In this document: piece by piece, positions 15,751 to 23,829 of the stretch
How positions within the stretch are numbered: the stretch's first letter is position 1
Layout of the letters: each line of letters starts with the position of its first letter
Assembly: GCA_016290835.1 (NCBI GenBank)
Contig: JAEEVG010000009.1
Coordinates: 1-51,754 of the forward strand
Source of the DNA: Bacteroidales bacterium
Lineage (GTDB): Bacteria; Bacteroidota; Bacteroidia; Bacteroidales; UBA932
Length of the DNA stretch: 51,754 nt
Direction: 5' to 3'
Program-made: the position numbers and the translations under genes
The notes under the pieces: model-generated
Seen by the model: only the letters and a program-made list of their open reading frames with translations
What the model was told of the DNA's origin: nothing
Database searches by the model: none

Positions 15751-17247
15751 CTATCCGCTGAAATCCACCTCGGCGAAGGCGAGGGTCGGGATGAGTTTGG
15801 TCTGGCAGGGACGGGCGTCGTCGCCCGCGGCGAGCAGTCTCGACCACAGGCCGAGCAGGTTCCCGGTCATCAGCATCCCGCTGACGGGCCGGACGATGCG
15901 CCCCTCCTCGAAGAGGAAGCCTTCGATCCCGTAGGAGAAGTCTCCGGTGACGGGATTGCTGTTGCCTCCGTTGAAATCGGTCACGAGGATGCCGCTGCCG
16001 CAGCGCTGCAGGATGGCGGCGCGGTCCAGGCCGGCTTCGGGCCAAGGGAGGACCTTGGGGCGCGTGGCATCTTCGATGGTGGGGGCGATCTGCATCTTGT
16101 TCGCCATATAGGTATTGACGAAATACTCCTTCACGACGCCCCGTTCGATGATGGGTGCCTCCACGGTGGTGACGCCTTCGGAGTCGAAGTACTTGGAGCA
16201 AGTCTGTCCCGGGATGCGGGGCAGGTCCAGGATGGTGAGGCCTTCGGGGAAGACCTGCTGCCCGAGGCTGTCCATCAGGAAAGAGTTGTTCTGCTGGATG
16301 GAGTAGGCGCTCAGGGCCCGGAGCAGGGGAGAGACCAGTTTGGCGGCCATCTCGGCGTCGATGACGGCGGTGTAGCGGCCGCTCGGGGCGGGAGCGGAGC
16401 CGATCTGGGCGACGGCGCGCTCGAGGGCGCGGCGGCCGCAGGCGGGGGCGTCGAGGCCGGCGGCGTGCGAGCACGCATCCCACCAATAGCCGCTGTACTT
16501 ATCCCCGCCGCTCTCGACCGTGATCTCGACCCCATAATCGAACGAAGTCTCCCGATGCCGGCAACACACCCCGTTCGTATCCATCACCACTGTCTCATAA
16601 ATACTATCACTATACTCACCCTCCTCCGACACAATCTGAAAATCCTTACCTTCGTCCTCGTAATGATTGCTCCACGGTAGCCCGGGTCCACTGTTGTCCG
16701 TCTTCTCTGCAGCGGGAACTGCTTCCGGGAACCGTGCCACCCTCGGCATCGTAAGAGGGGGGACCGCAAAGCGGTGGGGTCCGAAGGACGTTCCAGGAGG
16801 CAGTTGCCCGCTGCGAGAAGAAAATAACACAGAGGCGTCGAGGGCGATTTGCTGGCGGTCGGCAGGGGAGCGCCGCTCGCGGACGGCATCCACCAACCCG
16901 AGCTCATCCCCCGTCAGCGCATCCCGGCAACAACGAGCCGGATCCGGCAAATCCCGGAAAACATCCTCCGACACCATCCGCGTCGTCGCCACAGCCCGCT
17001 CGATAAAACCCTCCAGCGACACCGCATCTAACTTATTCGTCGAATATGTCCCGAAACGCCCGTCCACGAACAACGCCAGATTGAGCGACCGGTCGGCACA
17101 ATGCGTCACCCGGTCCACTTCGCCGTCCAGGGTCGCCACCAGATCCTCCTCGCTCTTCGAAAGCGTCGCCCGCGCCTTCTGCGCGCCGAAACGCCGCGCC
17201 ATCTCGAGCGCCTCCCGGACAAAATCCAATTCCTTGTCAGTGATCAT
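15751..17247 (-). CDS. tldE: TldE/PmbA-type metalloprotease subunit with inserted palindromic element
   Basis: 498 residues from the ATG at 17245-17247 (MITDKELDF), preceded by GGAGGAG; a TTG five codons upstream is less likely. The N-terminal domain (ALEMARRFGAQKARATLS) and C-terminal barrel domain (YTAVIDAEMAAKLVSPLL, GNSNPVTGDFSYGIEGFLFE, ISGMLMTGN-like) are the PmbA/TldE pattern; it lacks HExxxH, as TldE subunits do. It forms a heterodimeric protease with TldD that degrades unfolded peptides and matures peptide antibiotics. Residues about 142-182 are an in-frame, Pro/Ser/Arg-rich insertion encoded by a 121-bp palindromic element, making it about 45-60 residues longer than usual. It follows tldD by 1 bp. 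Confidence 0.9.
   Translation of the reverse strand: MITDKELDFVREALEMARRFGAQKARATLSKSEEDLVATLDGEVDRVTHCADRSLNLALFVDGRFGTYSTNKLDAVSLEGFIERAVATTRMVSEDVFRDLPDPARCCRDALTGDELGLVDAVRERRSPADRQQIALDASVLFSSRSGQLPPGTSFGPHRFAVPPLTMPRVARFPEAVPAAEKTDNSGPGLPWSNHYEDEGKDFQIVSEEGEYSDSIYETVVMDTNGVCCRHRETSFDYGVEITVESGGDKYSGYWWDACSHAAGLDAPACGRRALERAVAQIGSAPAPSGRYTAVIDAEMAAKLVSPLLRALSAYSIQQNNSFLMDSLGQQVFPEGLTILDLPRIPGQTCSKYFDSEGVTTVEAPIIERGVVKEYFVNTYMANKMQIAPTIEDATRPKVLPWPEAGLDRAAILQRCGSGILVTDFNGGNSNPVTGDFSYGIEGFLFEEGRIVRPVSGMLMTGNLLGLWSRLLAAGDDARPCQTKLIPTLAFAEVDFSG
16701..16821. repeat. palindromic element inserted in tldE (copy E)
   Basis: Inverted arms 16701-16732 and 16790-16821 pair over about 30 bp with two one-base bulges and one mismatch; the ends are TCTTCTC/GAGAAGA. 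Between them lie three hairpins: CC-A-CCCTC (16737-16744) with GAGGG-G-GG (16755-16762) around the loop GGCATCGTAA; ACCGC-AAA-GCGGT (16763-16775); and GTCC-GAA-GGAC (16779-16789). This gives a four-way-junction fold. The core matches the element in tldD. The element is translated in frame. Confidence 0.8.
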
Positions 17248-17248
17248 C

Positions 17249-18769
17249 TTACTCTCCTCCAACCGTTAAACGACCGATCAACACCGACGGAATCCCGCAC
17301 GACACCGCCGCACTCTGCTCTTTGCCGCAAGTCCAGGTCCCCTCGTCAATCTTGAGATCCCCGGCCACGCCCTGGATATCGGCGAGCGCCTGCGGACCGT
17401 TGCCGATGATGTTGATATCCTTGATCGGCATCGTCAGGCGCCCCTTCTCGATGAGGAACCCGCTCTTGACGAAGAAGGTGAAATCCCCCTCGCCGATCTT
17501 GACCTGCCCGTTGGCGAACTGATCCACGTATATGCCTTTCCGCACCGATGCAATCAGATCCTCCCGCGTCCCGTCCGGACCGCTCTCCATATACGTGGCG
17601 CGCATCCGCGGAATGGGATTGTAGCGGAACGACTCCCGCCGCCCGTTGCCCGTCGGGGCCACGCCGTACCAGGCGGCGCTGATCCGGTCGTGCAGATAGG
17701 AGGTCAGGCGGCCGTCCGTGACCATATAGGTCTTTTGTCCCGGGACACCCTCGTCATCGACATTCAGGGCCCCGCGGCTGGCGGGCAAGGTGCCGTCGTC
17801 GAGGATGTTGATCCCCGGACGACAGATCTGCTTGCCCATCTTGTCGCTGAAAATGGACTGCCCCTTGCGGTTGAAATCCGCCTCGAAAGCGTGGCCCATC
17901 GCCTCGTGGAGCAGGATGCCGGAAGCCCCGGCCCCCATCACGACGCTCATCTGGCCGCCCTTCGGCCGCCGCGCCTCGAAACGGGCATCCATCCCCGCGA
18001 CGGCGCGGCTGACGAGATCCTCCAGGACAGCGTCGCTGATCATCTCGGCGCCCATGCGCAGACTGCGCGAGACGGTATTGTTCTCGGTGCGATTGCCCTG
18101 CCGGAAGATGACCTGCACCGACAGACTTCCGAGGGGACGATGGTCGGCGGTCAACTCACCGAGCGAATTGTACATCAGGATATCGCTGACCGAATACGAA
18201 AGCACCGCCACGACCTTCAGCACGCGGCTATCCCGCGCCCGGATCCCCCCCTCAATCCGCTGCAAAAACGGCACAAACCCCGCCACCTCCGCATCCTCCC
18301 AGGGAGTTAGCTCGCTATAGAAGGAAGCCATCGCGTGCGGAGTGGAGGCGGCAGTCGGGTCTGAAAACCGTAGCCGCCCTCGGCTTCGTAAGAGGGAGGG
18401 GCCCGCTGCCGAAGGCAGTGGGAGGGGTCCGACGCAGTCGGACGTTTTCAGACCCGGGCTGCCGCGTAACGGAGCAGCGATGGCTGCATTGGCAATGGAA
18501 CCCGCGGCGCGGGCAGCAGCCCGCAGCGAAGCGAAATCCGTCGACTCCGCATACGCATACCCCGTCTTCTCCCCCTTGAGCACCCGGACCCCGCACCCGA
18601 AATCCACATGATAACCCCCCGACCCCACCACGCCGTCGCGAAGCAACAAATCGTGATAGGACGTATCCTCGAAATACAGATCGCACCAATCGCCCCCGGC
18701 GGAGAGACCCTCCGCCACGAGCGCACGCAACTGCTCTTCGGTTATCCCGAAACGCTCACAATGACTCAT
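17249..18769 (-). CDS. tldD: TldD-type zinc metalloprotease subunit with inserted palindromic element
   Basis: 506 residues from the ATG at 18767-18769 (MSHCERFGI); a TTG at 18781 also opens the frame. The zinc motif is clear in LLHEAMGHAFEADF (HExxxH) near residue 275, followed by GTLPASRGALNVDDEG, YMVTDGRLTSYLHD and, near the C-terminus, IDEGTWTCGKEQSAAVSCG. It is the catalytic partner of TldE. Residues about 101-140 form an in-frame Pro/Ser/Arg-rich insertion encoded by a 118-bp palindromic element, at a different place from the one in tldE. The start overlaps the end of the zeta-like kinase gene by 14 bp; tldE follows after 1 bp. Confidence 0.92.
   Translation of the reverse strand: MSHCERFGITEEQLRALVAEGLSAGGDWCDLYFEDTSYHDLLLRDGVVGSGGYHVDFGCGVRVLKGEKTGYAYAESTDFASLRAAARAAGSIANAAIAAPLRGSPGLKTSDCVGPLPLPSAAGPSLLRSRGRLRFSDPTAASTPHAMASFYSELTPWEDAEVAGFVPFLQRIEGGIRARDSRVLKVVAVLSYSVSDILMYNSLGELTADHRPLGSLSVQVIFRQGNRTENNTVSRSLRMGAEMISDAVLEDLVSRAVAGMDARFEARRPKGGQMSVVMGAGASGILLHEAMGHAFEADFNRKGQSIFSDKMGKQICRPGINILDDGTLPASRGALNVDDEGVPGQKTYMVTDGRLTSYLHDRISAAWYGVAPTGNGRRESFRYNPIPRMRATYMESGPDGTREDLIASVRKGIYVDQFANGQVKIGEGDFTFFVKSGFLIEKGRLTMPIKDINIIGNGPQALADIQGVAGDLKIDEGTWTCGKEQSAAVSCGIPSVLIGRLTVGGE
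18348..18465. repeat. palindromic element inserted in tldD (copy D)
   Basis: Inverted arms 18348-18368 and 18444-18465 pair over 20 bp (GCGGCAG, small internal loop, then CGGGTCTGAAAAC). Three hairpins lie between: CC-G-CCCTC (18374-18381) with GAGGG-A-GG (18392-18399) around the loop GGCTTCGTAA; a 9-bp stem CCCGCTGCC-GAA-GGCAGTGGG (18402-18422); and a 7-bp stem GTCCGAC-GCA-GTCGGAC (18427-18443). Same order and fold as copy E, with different arm and stem sequences. Translated in frame, but with the core in another reading frame than in tldE. Confidence 0.8.
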
Positions 18770-19340
18770 CCGGATGTGCAATATTCCAAATTAATTGATA
18801 CTTCTCGCTGTCCTTGATATAAATGAGGTCCTTCGATCCCTCGGCGACGATCGTGAACGGCGGTTTGGAATTGTCCGCCAGGATCCAGTTGTCGATCACC
18901 GGAATATAGCTCTCGAAAAAATACTGCAGCCCCATCACATAACGCCGCCGCACCACCGGATCGGGGATGTTGTGCCCCCCGGTCAGCACCCGGTCGTGCA
19001 CCCGCTGGATCGCCATCTCGGGCGAGGCGAGCCAGAAATACAGCACCGTCACCTCATAACCCGCCCCCTGCGCCTCCCGCACAATCTTGATCAGCGAGCG
19101 CGTGGCCAGGGTCGTCTCCACGGCGAAATCCTCCCGGCGCTCCAGTAAATAGTTGATTTTCATCAACATATACCGGCTGGCCGTGACCGATGCGGAGGCG
19201 GGGTTGAACGGGGAGAGGCTCTTCGCGAATTCATCGGAATTCACGAACTCCCGGCAATTCAAAAAATCCGGCAAGAGGGTATATGACGCCGTAGTCTTGC
19301 CGGATCCGTTGCAGCCCGATATGATGTAGAGCTTGGGCAA
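18756..19340 (-). CDS. zeta-toxin-like P-loop kinase
   Basis: 194 residues. Walker A is ISGCNGSGKTTAS (about 7-19), followed by the substrate region REFVNSDEFAKSLSPFNP and TTLATRSL, and the lid-like VHDRVLTGGHNIPDPVVRRRY, which together match COG4185/zeta toxin-family ATPases. True zeta toxins phosphorylate UDP-GlcNAc; chromosomal relatives of this size are uncharacterised. No epsilon-type antitoxin gene is adjacent, and it sits inside an operon of housekeeping genes (after pepD, overlapping tldD by 14 bp), so a toxin role is doubtful. Confidence 0.75.
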   Translation of the reverse strand: MPKLYIISGCNGSGKTTASYTLLPDFLNCREFVNSDEFAKSLSPFNPASASVTASRYMLMKINYLLERREDFAVETTLATRSLIKIVREAQGAGYEVTVLYFWLASPEMAIQRVHDRVLTGGHNIPDPVVRRRYVMGLQYFFESYIPVIDNWILADNSKPPFTIVAEGSKDLIYIKDSEKYQLIWNIAHPDESL

Positions 19341-19344
19341 AAGT

Positions 19345-20799
19345 CTATTTCTCGGGAATATTCTCCAGGACGGCCTTCAGCAGGTCCCAGGTCCGCTGGA
19401 CGGACGGGATGTGAACGCGCTCATCCGGAGAGTGCGGATAGAGGATGGTCGGGCCGATGGACACCATCTCCCAGTTGGGATACTTGGCCCCGAGCAGGGC
19501 GCACTCCAGGCCGCCGTGCGTCGCCATCACGTTCATCGGATCACCGAACATCTGCACGTGCAGATCGTTGATCAGTTTGTTGATCGGCGTGTCCGGCTTG
19601 GGCGTCCATCCCGGATAGCCGCCGAAGAACTTGATCTTGGCCCCGGCGAACTCGAAAATGTAGCGCACGCGCAGCGCCAGGTCGTGCTTGGAGGTGTTGA
19701 TGGCGCTGCGGAGCAGGGATGCCACGCGGATGTGGCCGCGGGAGGTACGCACCACGGCGAGGTTGATGGAGGTCTCGGTCAGGCCGGCCATGGCCTGGCT
19801 CATCCGGATCACGTTGGACGGGCAGACGGCGATGGCCTTGCAGGCGTTGAGGATGACCTTGTCCTGGATCACGCGGGCGGGCTTGCGGACCTTGGTCACG
19901 GTGCACTGCATGCCCGGGTCGCTCTCCTGGTAGCGCGCCTTGGCCACCTTGAAGATCTGGTTCATGTAGCGCACGGCCTTCTCGGCATTCTCTTTCGGAA
20001 TGGCCACGATAGCATTGGCCTCGAACGGGATGGCGTTGCGCAGGCTGCCGCCGTTGAAGGAAGCCACCTTGCCTCCATAGCGCTCCAGCAGCGGGATCAG
20101 CGCGCGGACCATTACTTTGTTGGCATTGGCCCGGTACAGGGAGATGTCCATGCCGGAGTGGCCGCCGGACAGGCCCTTGACGTCGATGGCATAGCCCACG
20201 AAGCCGCGCGGAGTGGGGAAGGACTTGTATTTGAAGTCGGCCACGGCGTCCAGGCCGCCGGCGCAGCCGATGCAGAGTTCCTTCTCGTCCTCGGAATCGA
20301 GGTTGAGGAGGATGTCGCCCTTGAAGATGCCGGGCTTAAGGGCGTCGGCGCCCGTCATGCCGGTCTCCTCGTCGTAGGTCACGAGCACCTCGACGGGGCC
20401 GTGCTTGACGCTCTTGTCCTCGGCTACGGCCATCGCCAGGGCCACGCCCATGCCGTTGTCGGCGCCGAGCGTCGTGCCCTTGGCCTTGACCCATTCTCCG
20501 TCGATGACGGTCTCGATCGGGTCCTTGAGGAAGTCGTGTGCGGTGTCTGCGGTCTTCTGGGGCACCATATCCATATGTCCCTGGAGGATGACACCCTTGC
20601 GGTTCTCGTAACCCGGGGTGGCGGGGATGCGCATGATCACGTTGCCGGTCTCGTCGGCGAAGGCCTCGACATCGTGCTCCTTGGCCCAGTTGAGCAGGTG
20701 CTCCCGCACGATCTCCTCGTGCTTCGAGGGGCGCGGGCAGCGGGTCAGTCCGTAGAAATTGTTCCAGACAACAGCTGGCTGAAGATCTTTGATGGTCAT
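19345..20799 (-). CDS. pepD: aminoacyl-histidine dipeptidase (M20)
   Basis: 484 residues, cytosolic. M20 metal-site motifs are visible: ILQGHMDMVPQ (His and Asp, about residues 78-82), TTLGADNGMGVA (bridging Asp, about 115), and TYDEETGMTGA (Glu pair, about 148). The dimerisation lid domain lies in the middle and a final His is near ATHGGLECALLG. PepD hydrolyses Xaa-His and other dipeptides; it fits with the nearby di/tripeptide transporter gene at 22036. It is the second gene of the long leftward run. Confidence 0.94.
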   Translation of the reverse strand: MTIKDLQPAVVWNNFYGLTRCPRPSKHEEIVREHLLNWAKEHDVEAFADETGNVIMRIPATPGYENRKGVILQGHMDMVPQKTADTAHDFLKDPIETVIDGEWVKAKGTTLGADNGMGVALAMAVAEDKSVKHGPVEVLVTYDEETGMTGADALKPGIFKGDILLNLDSEDEKELCIGCAGGLDAVADFKYKSFPTPRGFVGYAIDVKGLSGGHSGMDISLYRANANKVMVRALIPLLERYGGKVASFNGGSLRNAIPFEANAIVAIPKENAEKAVRYMNQIFKVAKARYQESDPGMQCTVTKVRKPARVIQDKVILNACKAIAVCPSNVIRMSQAMAGLTETSINLAVVRTSRGHIRVASLLRSAINTSKHDLALRVRYIFEFAGAKIKFFGGYPGWTPKPDTPINKLINDLHVQMFGDPMNVMATHGGLECALLGAKYPNWEMVSIGPTILYPHSPDERVHIPSVQRTWDLLKAVLENIPEK

Positions 20800-20819
20800 A
20801 ATCTATGTTGTTTTTAGTG

Positions 20820-21737
20820 TTAAATCCTTGCAAAGCGCTGGTGGGTCCAGAGGTAGTTCTCCGGTTGCTCCCGGATGTCTTTCTCCAACAGCGTATAGTA
20901 TTGTTGCATAATGCCCTGCACGCTCATTTTGGAGGCATCTTCGCAGATGGGCGTATAGCGCATCAGGTAGTGCCCCCGGCGGTCGGGACGCATCGTCAGG
21001 TAGGCCACCGCGAAGCCCAGTTTGTGGGCCAGGGCGGCCGCGCCGGTCATGGTCTGGACCCGCTGGCCCATGAAGTCCACCTCGAGGTTGCCCGTCGAGG
21101 AGAAGTAAGGGCGCTGATCGGTGTTGATGTTGTAGACCTTCTTCTCGTCGCGGTGCGAAAAGGCGTAGCGGATGAGGTCCCGGGACTCGATGTAGCCCGG
21201 GAAGTGCTCACGGTCCTTGAGGGGGGCGAAGCGGTTGTCCCGCAGGATCCCGTCCCACATCTCGCTGGACTGCCGGAGGTACACCACGCAGAAGTTCTGC
21301 TCGTTGAACGGGAGGGGGGTATCGGTGTAGTTGTAGGACTCGATGCCGCCGTAGAGCTCCCAGTTGCCGCAGTGCGAATACATCACGACCAGGCTGGGCG
21401 AGTCCTCGAAGAGCCTGGCGGCGACCTCGGGATTCTCCACTTCGACGAGGCGCTGCCGGTGCAGGCGTTCGGCGTTCCGGCAGCCCCCGAACCAGACCGT
21501 CTCGGCGATCAGCTCGCCGAAATGCCGGTAGAAGGCCTTGCGGATGGGTTTGAGGTCCCAGACGTTCTTGTCGGGGAAGCACTTGGTCAGGTTGTGGATC
21601 ACGACGTCGCGCCGGTAGTGCAGCACGTCCTCCGCCAGCCAGGAGAGCGCCCGCCCCAGCGCGTAATGTACGCGCAAAGGAAGGAGCCCCAGCAGCCGGA
21701 GCAGCCCTTTTATCAACCAGGTACCGATTTTACGCAT
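20820..21737 (-). CDS. lysophospholipid/lipid A-type acyltransferase (LpxL/HtrB family)
   Basis: 305 residues from the ATG at 21735-21737 (MRKIGTWLIKGLLRLLGLLP, an N-terminal membrane-associating helix). The catalytic H-x4-E motif is YSHCGNWELYG near residue 120, and the later segment DQRPYFSSTGNLEVDFMGQR resembles the DQ...VPFFG block of LpxL. It should add a secondary acyl chain to lipid A, or act on aminolipids, at the inner membrane. A TATATTTG box ends four bases before the ATG, so the mRNA of this run of genes may begin at the start codon. Confidence 0.88.
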   Translation of the reverse strand: MRKIGTWLIKGLLRLLGLLPLRVHYALGRALSWLAEDVLHYRRDVVIHNLTKCFPDKNVWDLKPIRKAFYRHFGELIAETVWFGGCRNAERLHRQRLVEVENPEVAARLFEDSPSLVVMYSHCGNWELYGGIESYNYTDTPLPFNEQNFCVVYLRQSSEMWDGILRDNRFAPLKDREHFPGYIESRDLIRYAFSHRDEKKVYNINTDQRPYFSSTGNLEVDFMGQRVQTMTGAAALAHKLGFAVAYLTMRPDRRGHYLMRYTPICEDASKMSVQGIMQQYYTLLEKDIREQPENYLWTHQRFARI

Positions 21738-21741
21738 TATG

Positions 21742-21749
21742 CAAATATA
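21742..21749 (-). promoter_or_regulatory. -7 box TATATTTG of the nine-gene run
   Basis: Perfect TAnnTTTG on the reverse strand, separated from the ATG by only CATA. No other strong promoter box is evident down to trkA. Confidence 0.6.
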
Positions 21750-21768
21750 ACAAATTCCCGCGACTTCA

Positions 21769-22032
21769 TCAAGGCATCGACCCCTCGGCCAGGAGGCCGG
21801 CCAGGACGGCAAAGGAGAACATCAAGATGAGCAGGCCCACCCAGCCCTGCGTGGTCACGCGGGCGCGCGGCCAGCGGATCTGGCAGAGTCCCAGCATCAG
21901 CCAGGGGAACAGGGGAGCGCCCACCCGGGCGAACATCGGGAGTCCCTGCGCGCGGAAGATGCAAAAAAGAATCACCCCGATATCAAATACCAGGGTAATC
22001 CAGAACATGATGAGTCGTATGCGGCGGGTCAT
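21769..22032 (-). CDS. small membrane protein
   Basis: 87 residues with three hydrophobic segments (about residues 7-27, 35-49 and 62-82), a basic N-terminus MTRRIRL and little between. No named family recognised. It starts 3 bp after the peptide transporter stop codon and is therefore likely expressed with it, perhaps as an accessory subunit, though no evidence goes beyond position. Confidence 0.65.
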   Translation of the reverse strand: MTRRIRLIMFWITLVFDIGVILFCIFRAQGLPMFARVGAPLFPWLMLGLCQIRWPRARVTTQGWVGLLILMFSFAVLAGLLAEGSMP

Positions 22033-22035
22033 CGC

Positions 22036-23715
22036 TTACGCCGTGGCAGCCTCCAGCTTCTTGAGGAAGGAGAACATCACGACGCCGGAGATGACGCAGA
22101 GGGCCATCAGGACCACCCAGTTGACCCACAGCGGGACGTTGTCCCAGAGCATGGACGGAATGGAGCTGAGGTAGTTGCCGATGGCGGTGGCGGCGAACCA
22201 GCAGCCCATCATCAGGCCCTTGTACTTCGGCGGAGCGACCTTGGACACGAAGGAAATGCCCATCGGGCTGAGGAGCAGCTCGGCGAAGGTGAGCACCAGG
22301 TAGGTGCTGATCAGGTAGGTCGGGACTACCGGGTCGGGGGACACGCCGCCGACGGCCGTCAGATCGGACGGGGCCGGCTGGCCCTTGGAGGCGGCGAGCA
22401 TGATGAGGTAGCCGAGTGCGGCCACGAACATGCCCAGGCCGATTTTCTTCGGGGCGGAAGGCTCTTTATCCTTCTTGGCTAGGGCGGCGAAGATGGCCAT
22501 GGAGACCGGCGTCAGGGCCACGACGAAGAAAGGATTGAACTGCTGGAACTGCTGCGGCAGGATGTGCAGGACGGAATCCATTCCCGCATAGAGGGCATAG
22601 GCACCGCCCCACAGGGCGACGGTCACGGCGGCGCAGATGGCCTTGGCTTTGGAAGTCTCGGACTGGAAGGCCCCGAAGAGGGTATAGACCGACACGGCGA
22701 TCAGGAACAGCGGCCAAATATTGAAGCCGATGCGGAGCGGTCCGGACACAGTGTCCTGGGTGTAGTCGCGGGCGAAGTAGGTCAGCGAGGAGCCGTTCTG
22801 GTGGAAGGCCATCCAGAAGAAGATCACCACGGCGAACACGAAGATGAGGGCCACGATGCGGTCCTTGGTCTGCTTGGGCGTGAGTTCGACGACTTTCTCG
22901 TTGCTGGCGGCAGCCTGCTTGGCATTGACGTCGGTATGCTTGAACCAGGAACGGAAGCCGAAATAGATGGCCATCGAGAAGATCAGCGACACGCAGGCCA
23001 CGGCGAAACCGAGGTTGTAGGCGGTGGCGAGGTGGTTGATATAGTACTGGCTGAAATCGCTCAGGCTCATCGCCGTCACATCGGCCCCGGGCATCGCGGC
23101 CTGCAGCTCCTGCAGCAAGGAAGGATCCTGGAGGGTGCCGTTCAGGCACTGGTGTGCCAGGGCGGGGATGTCGGCTTTGTAGATGAGGCCGGACTTGGCC
23201 AGGTGGCTGTTGGTCAGCGCGGTAGCGGCGGTCGGGGCGAACATGGCGCCCACGTTGATGGCCATGTAGAAGAGGCTGAAGCCGGAGTCGCGCTTGGCGC
23301 TGTAGGCCGGGTCGTCATAGAGATTGCCCGTCATCACCTGCAGGTTGCCCTTGAACAGGCCCGTACCCACGGCGATGAGCAGCAGGGCGCCGATCATCAT
23401 CACGAGCGCAAGCCCGCGGTTGGCGAAGGCATTGGTGGGGATGGCCAGCAGGAGATATCCCACGAACATCACCGACACGCCGGTGACGACGCACTTGCCG
23501 AAGCCGATCTTGTCGGCGAGCCATCCGCCGAGGACCGGCATGAAATAGACGGCTGCCAGGAAAATGGCGTAGAACTGACCCGCCGCTGCGGCGGTGAAGC
23601 CGAACTTGGCCTGCAGGAATAGCAGGAAGATGGCCAACATAGTGTAGTAGCCGAAGCGTTCGCCGGTGTTGGCGAGTGCGAGGGCATAGAGACCTTTGGG
23701 TTGTCCTTTGAACAT
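22036..23715 (-). CDS. POT-family di/tripeptide:proton symporter
   Basis: 559 residues, 12 to 14 membrane helices. The family signature near the N-terminus, NTGERFGYYTMLAIF, contains ExxERFxYY-like residues for proton coupling; GGWLADKIGFGK and the GTGLFKGNLQVMTGNLY segment are further POT (PTR2) marks. A cytosolic loop with KQAAASNEKVVELTPKQTKDR lies in the middle. It imports small peptides at the inner membrane, consistent with pepD nearby. Own promoter box at 23747-23754. Confidence 0.92.
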   Translation of the reverse strand: MFKGQPKGLYALALANTGERFGYYTMLAIFLLFLQAKFGFTAAAAGQFYAIFLAAVYFMPVLGGWLADKIGFGKCVVTGVSVMFVGYLLLAIPTNAFANRGLALVMMIGALLLIAVGTGLFKGNLQVMTGNLYDDPAYSAKRDSGFSLFYMAINVGAMFAPTAATALTNSHLAKSGLIYKADIPALAHQCLNGTLQDPSLLQELQAAMPGADVTAMSLSDFSQYYINHLATAYNLGFAVACVSLIFSMAIYFGFRSWFKHTDVNAKQAAASNEKVVELTPKQTKDRIVALIFVFAVVIFFWMAFHQNGSSLTYFARDYTQDTVSGPLRIGFNIWPLFLIAVSVYTLFGAFQSETSKAKAICAAVTVALWGGAYALYAGMDSVLHILPQQFQQFNPFFVVALTPVSMAIFAALAKKDKEPSAPKKIGLGMFVAALGYLIMLAASKGQPAPSDLTAVGGVSPDPVVPTYLISTYLVLTFAELLLSPMGISFVSKVAPPKYKGLMMGCWFAATAIGNYLSSIPSMLWDNVPLWVNWVVLMALCVISGVVMFSFLKKLEAATA

Positions 23716-23746
23716 ATCTGAATAGGTTTGGTGTCGTTACGTCCTA

Positions 23747-23754
23747 CAAATATA
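23747..23754 (-). promoter_or_regulatory. -7 box TATATTTG for the peptide transporter
   Basis: Perfect TAnnTTTG on the reverse strand, 31 bases before the ATG, just downstream of the ribosomal operon terminator. Confidence 0.6.
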
Positions 23755-23769
23755 ATAAAATTGACAAAA

Positions 23770-23807
23770 TATAAAAAGGGACCGCCCCCCACGGGGACAG
23801 TCCCTTT
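23770..23807 (-). terminator. terminator of the rpsF-rpsR-rplI operon
   Basis: AAAGGGAC (23775-23782) pairs with GTCCCTTT (23800-23807), with further CCCC/GGGG pairing inside. Read leftward the stem is followed by TTTTTATATTTTG. Confidence 0.8.
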
Positions 23808-23829
23808 CCACAGTGTCTTGTGCGATGGA

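Noticed and set aside
18756-19340. A toxin-antitoxin module built on the zeta-like kinase
   Set aside because: No antitoxin-like small gene is adjacent; both neighbours are peptidase genes in the same operon.
23770-23807. The GC-rich hairpin after rplI as a mobile repeat
   Set aside because: It has a T-run after the stem in the direction of the ribosomal operon and is a plain terminator.
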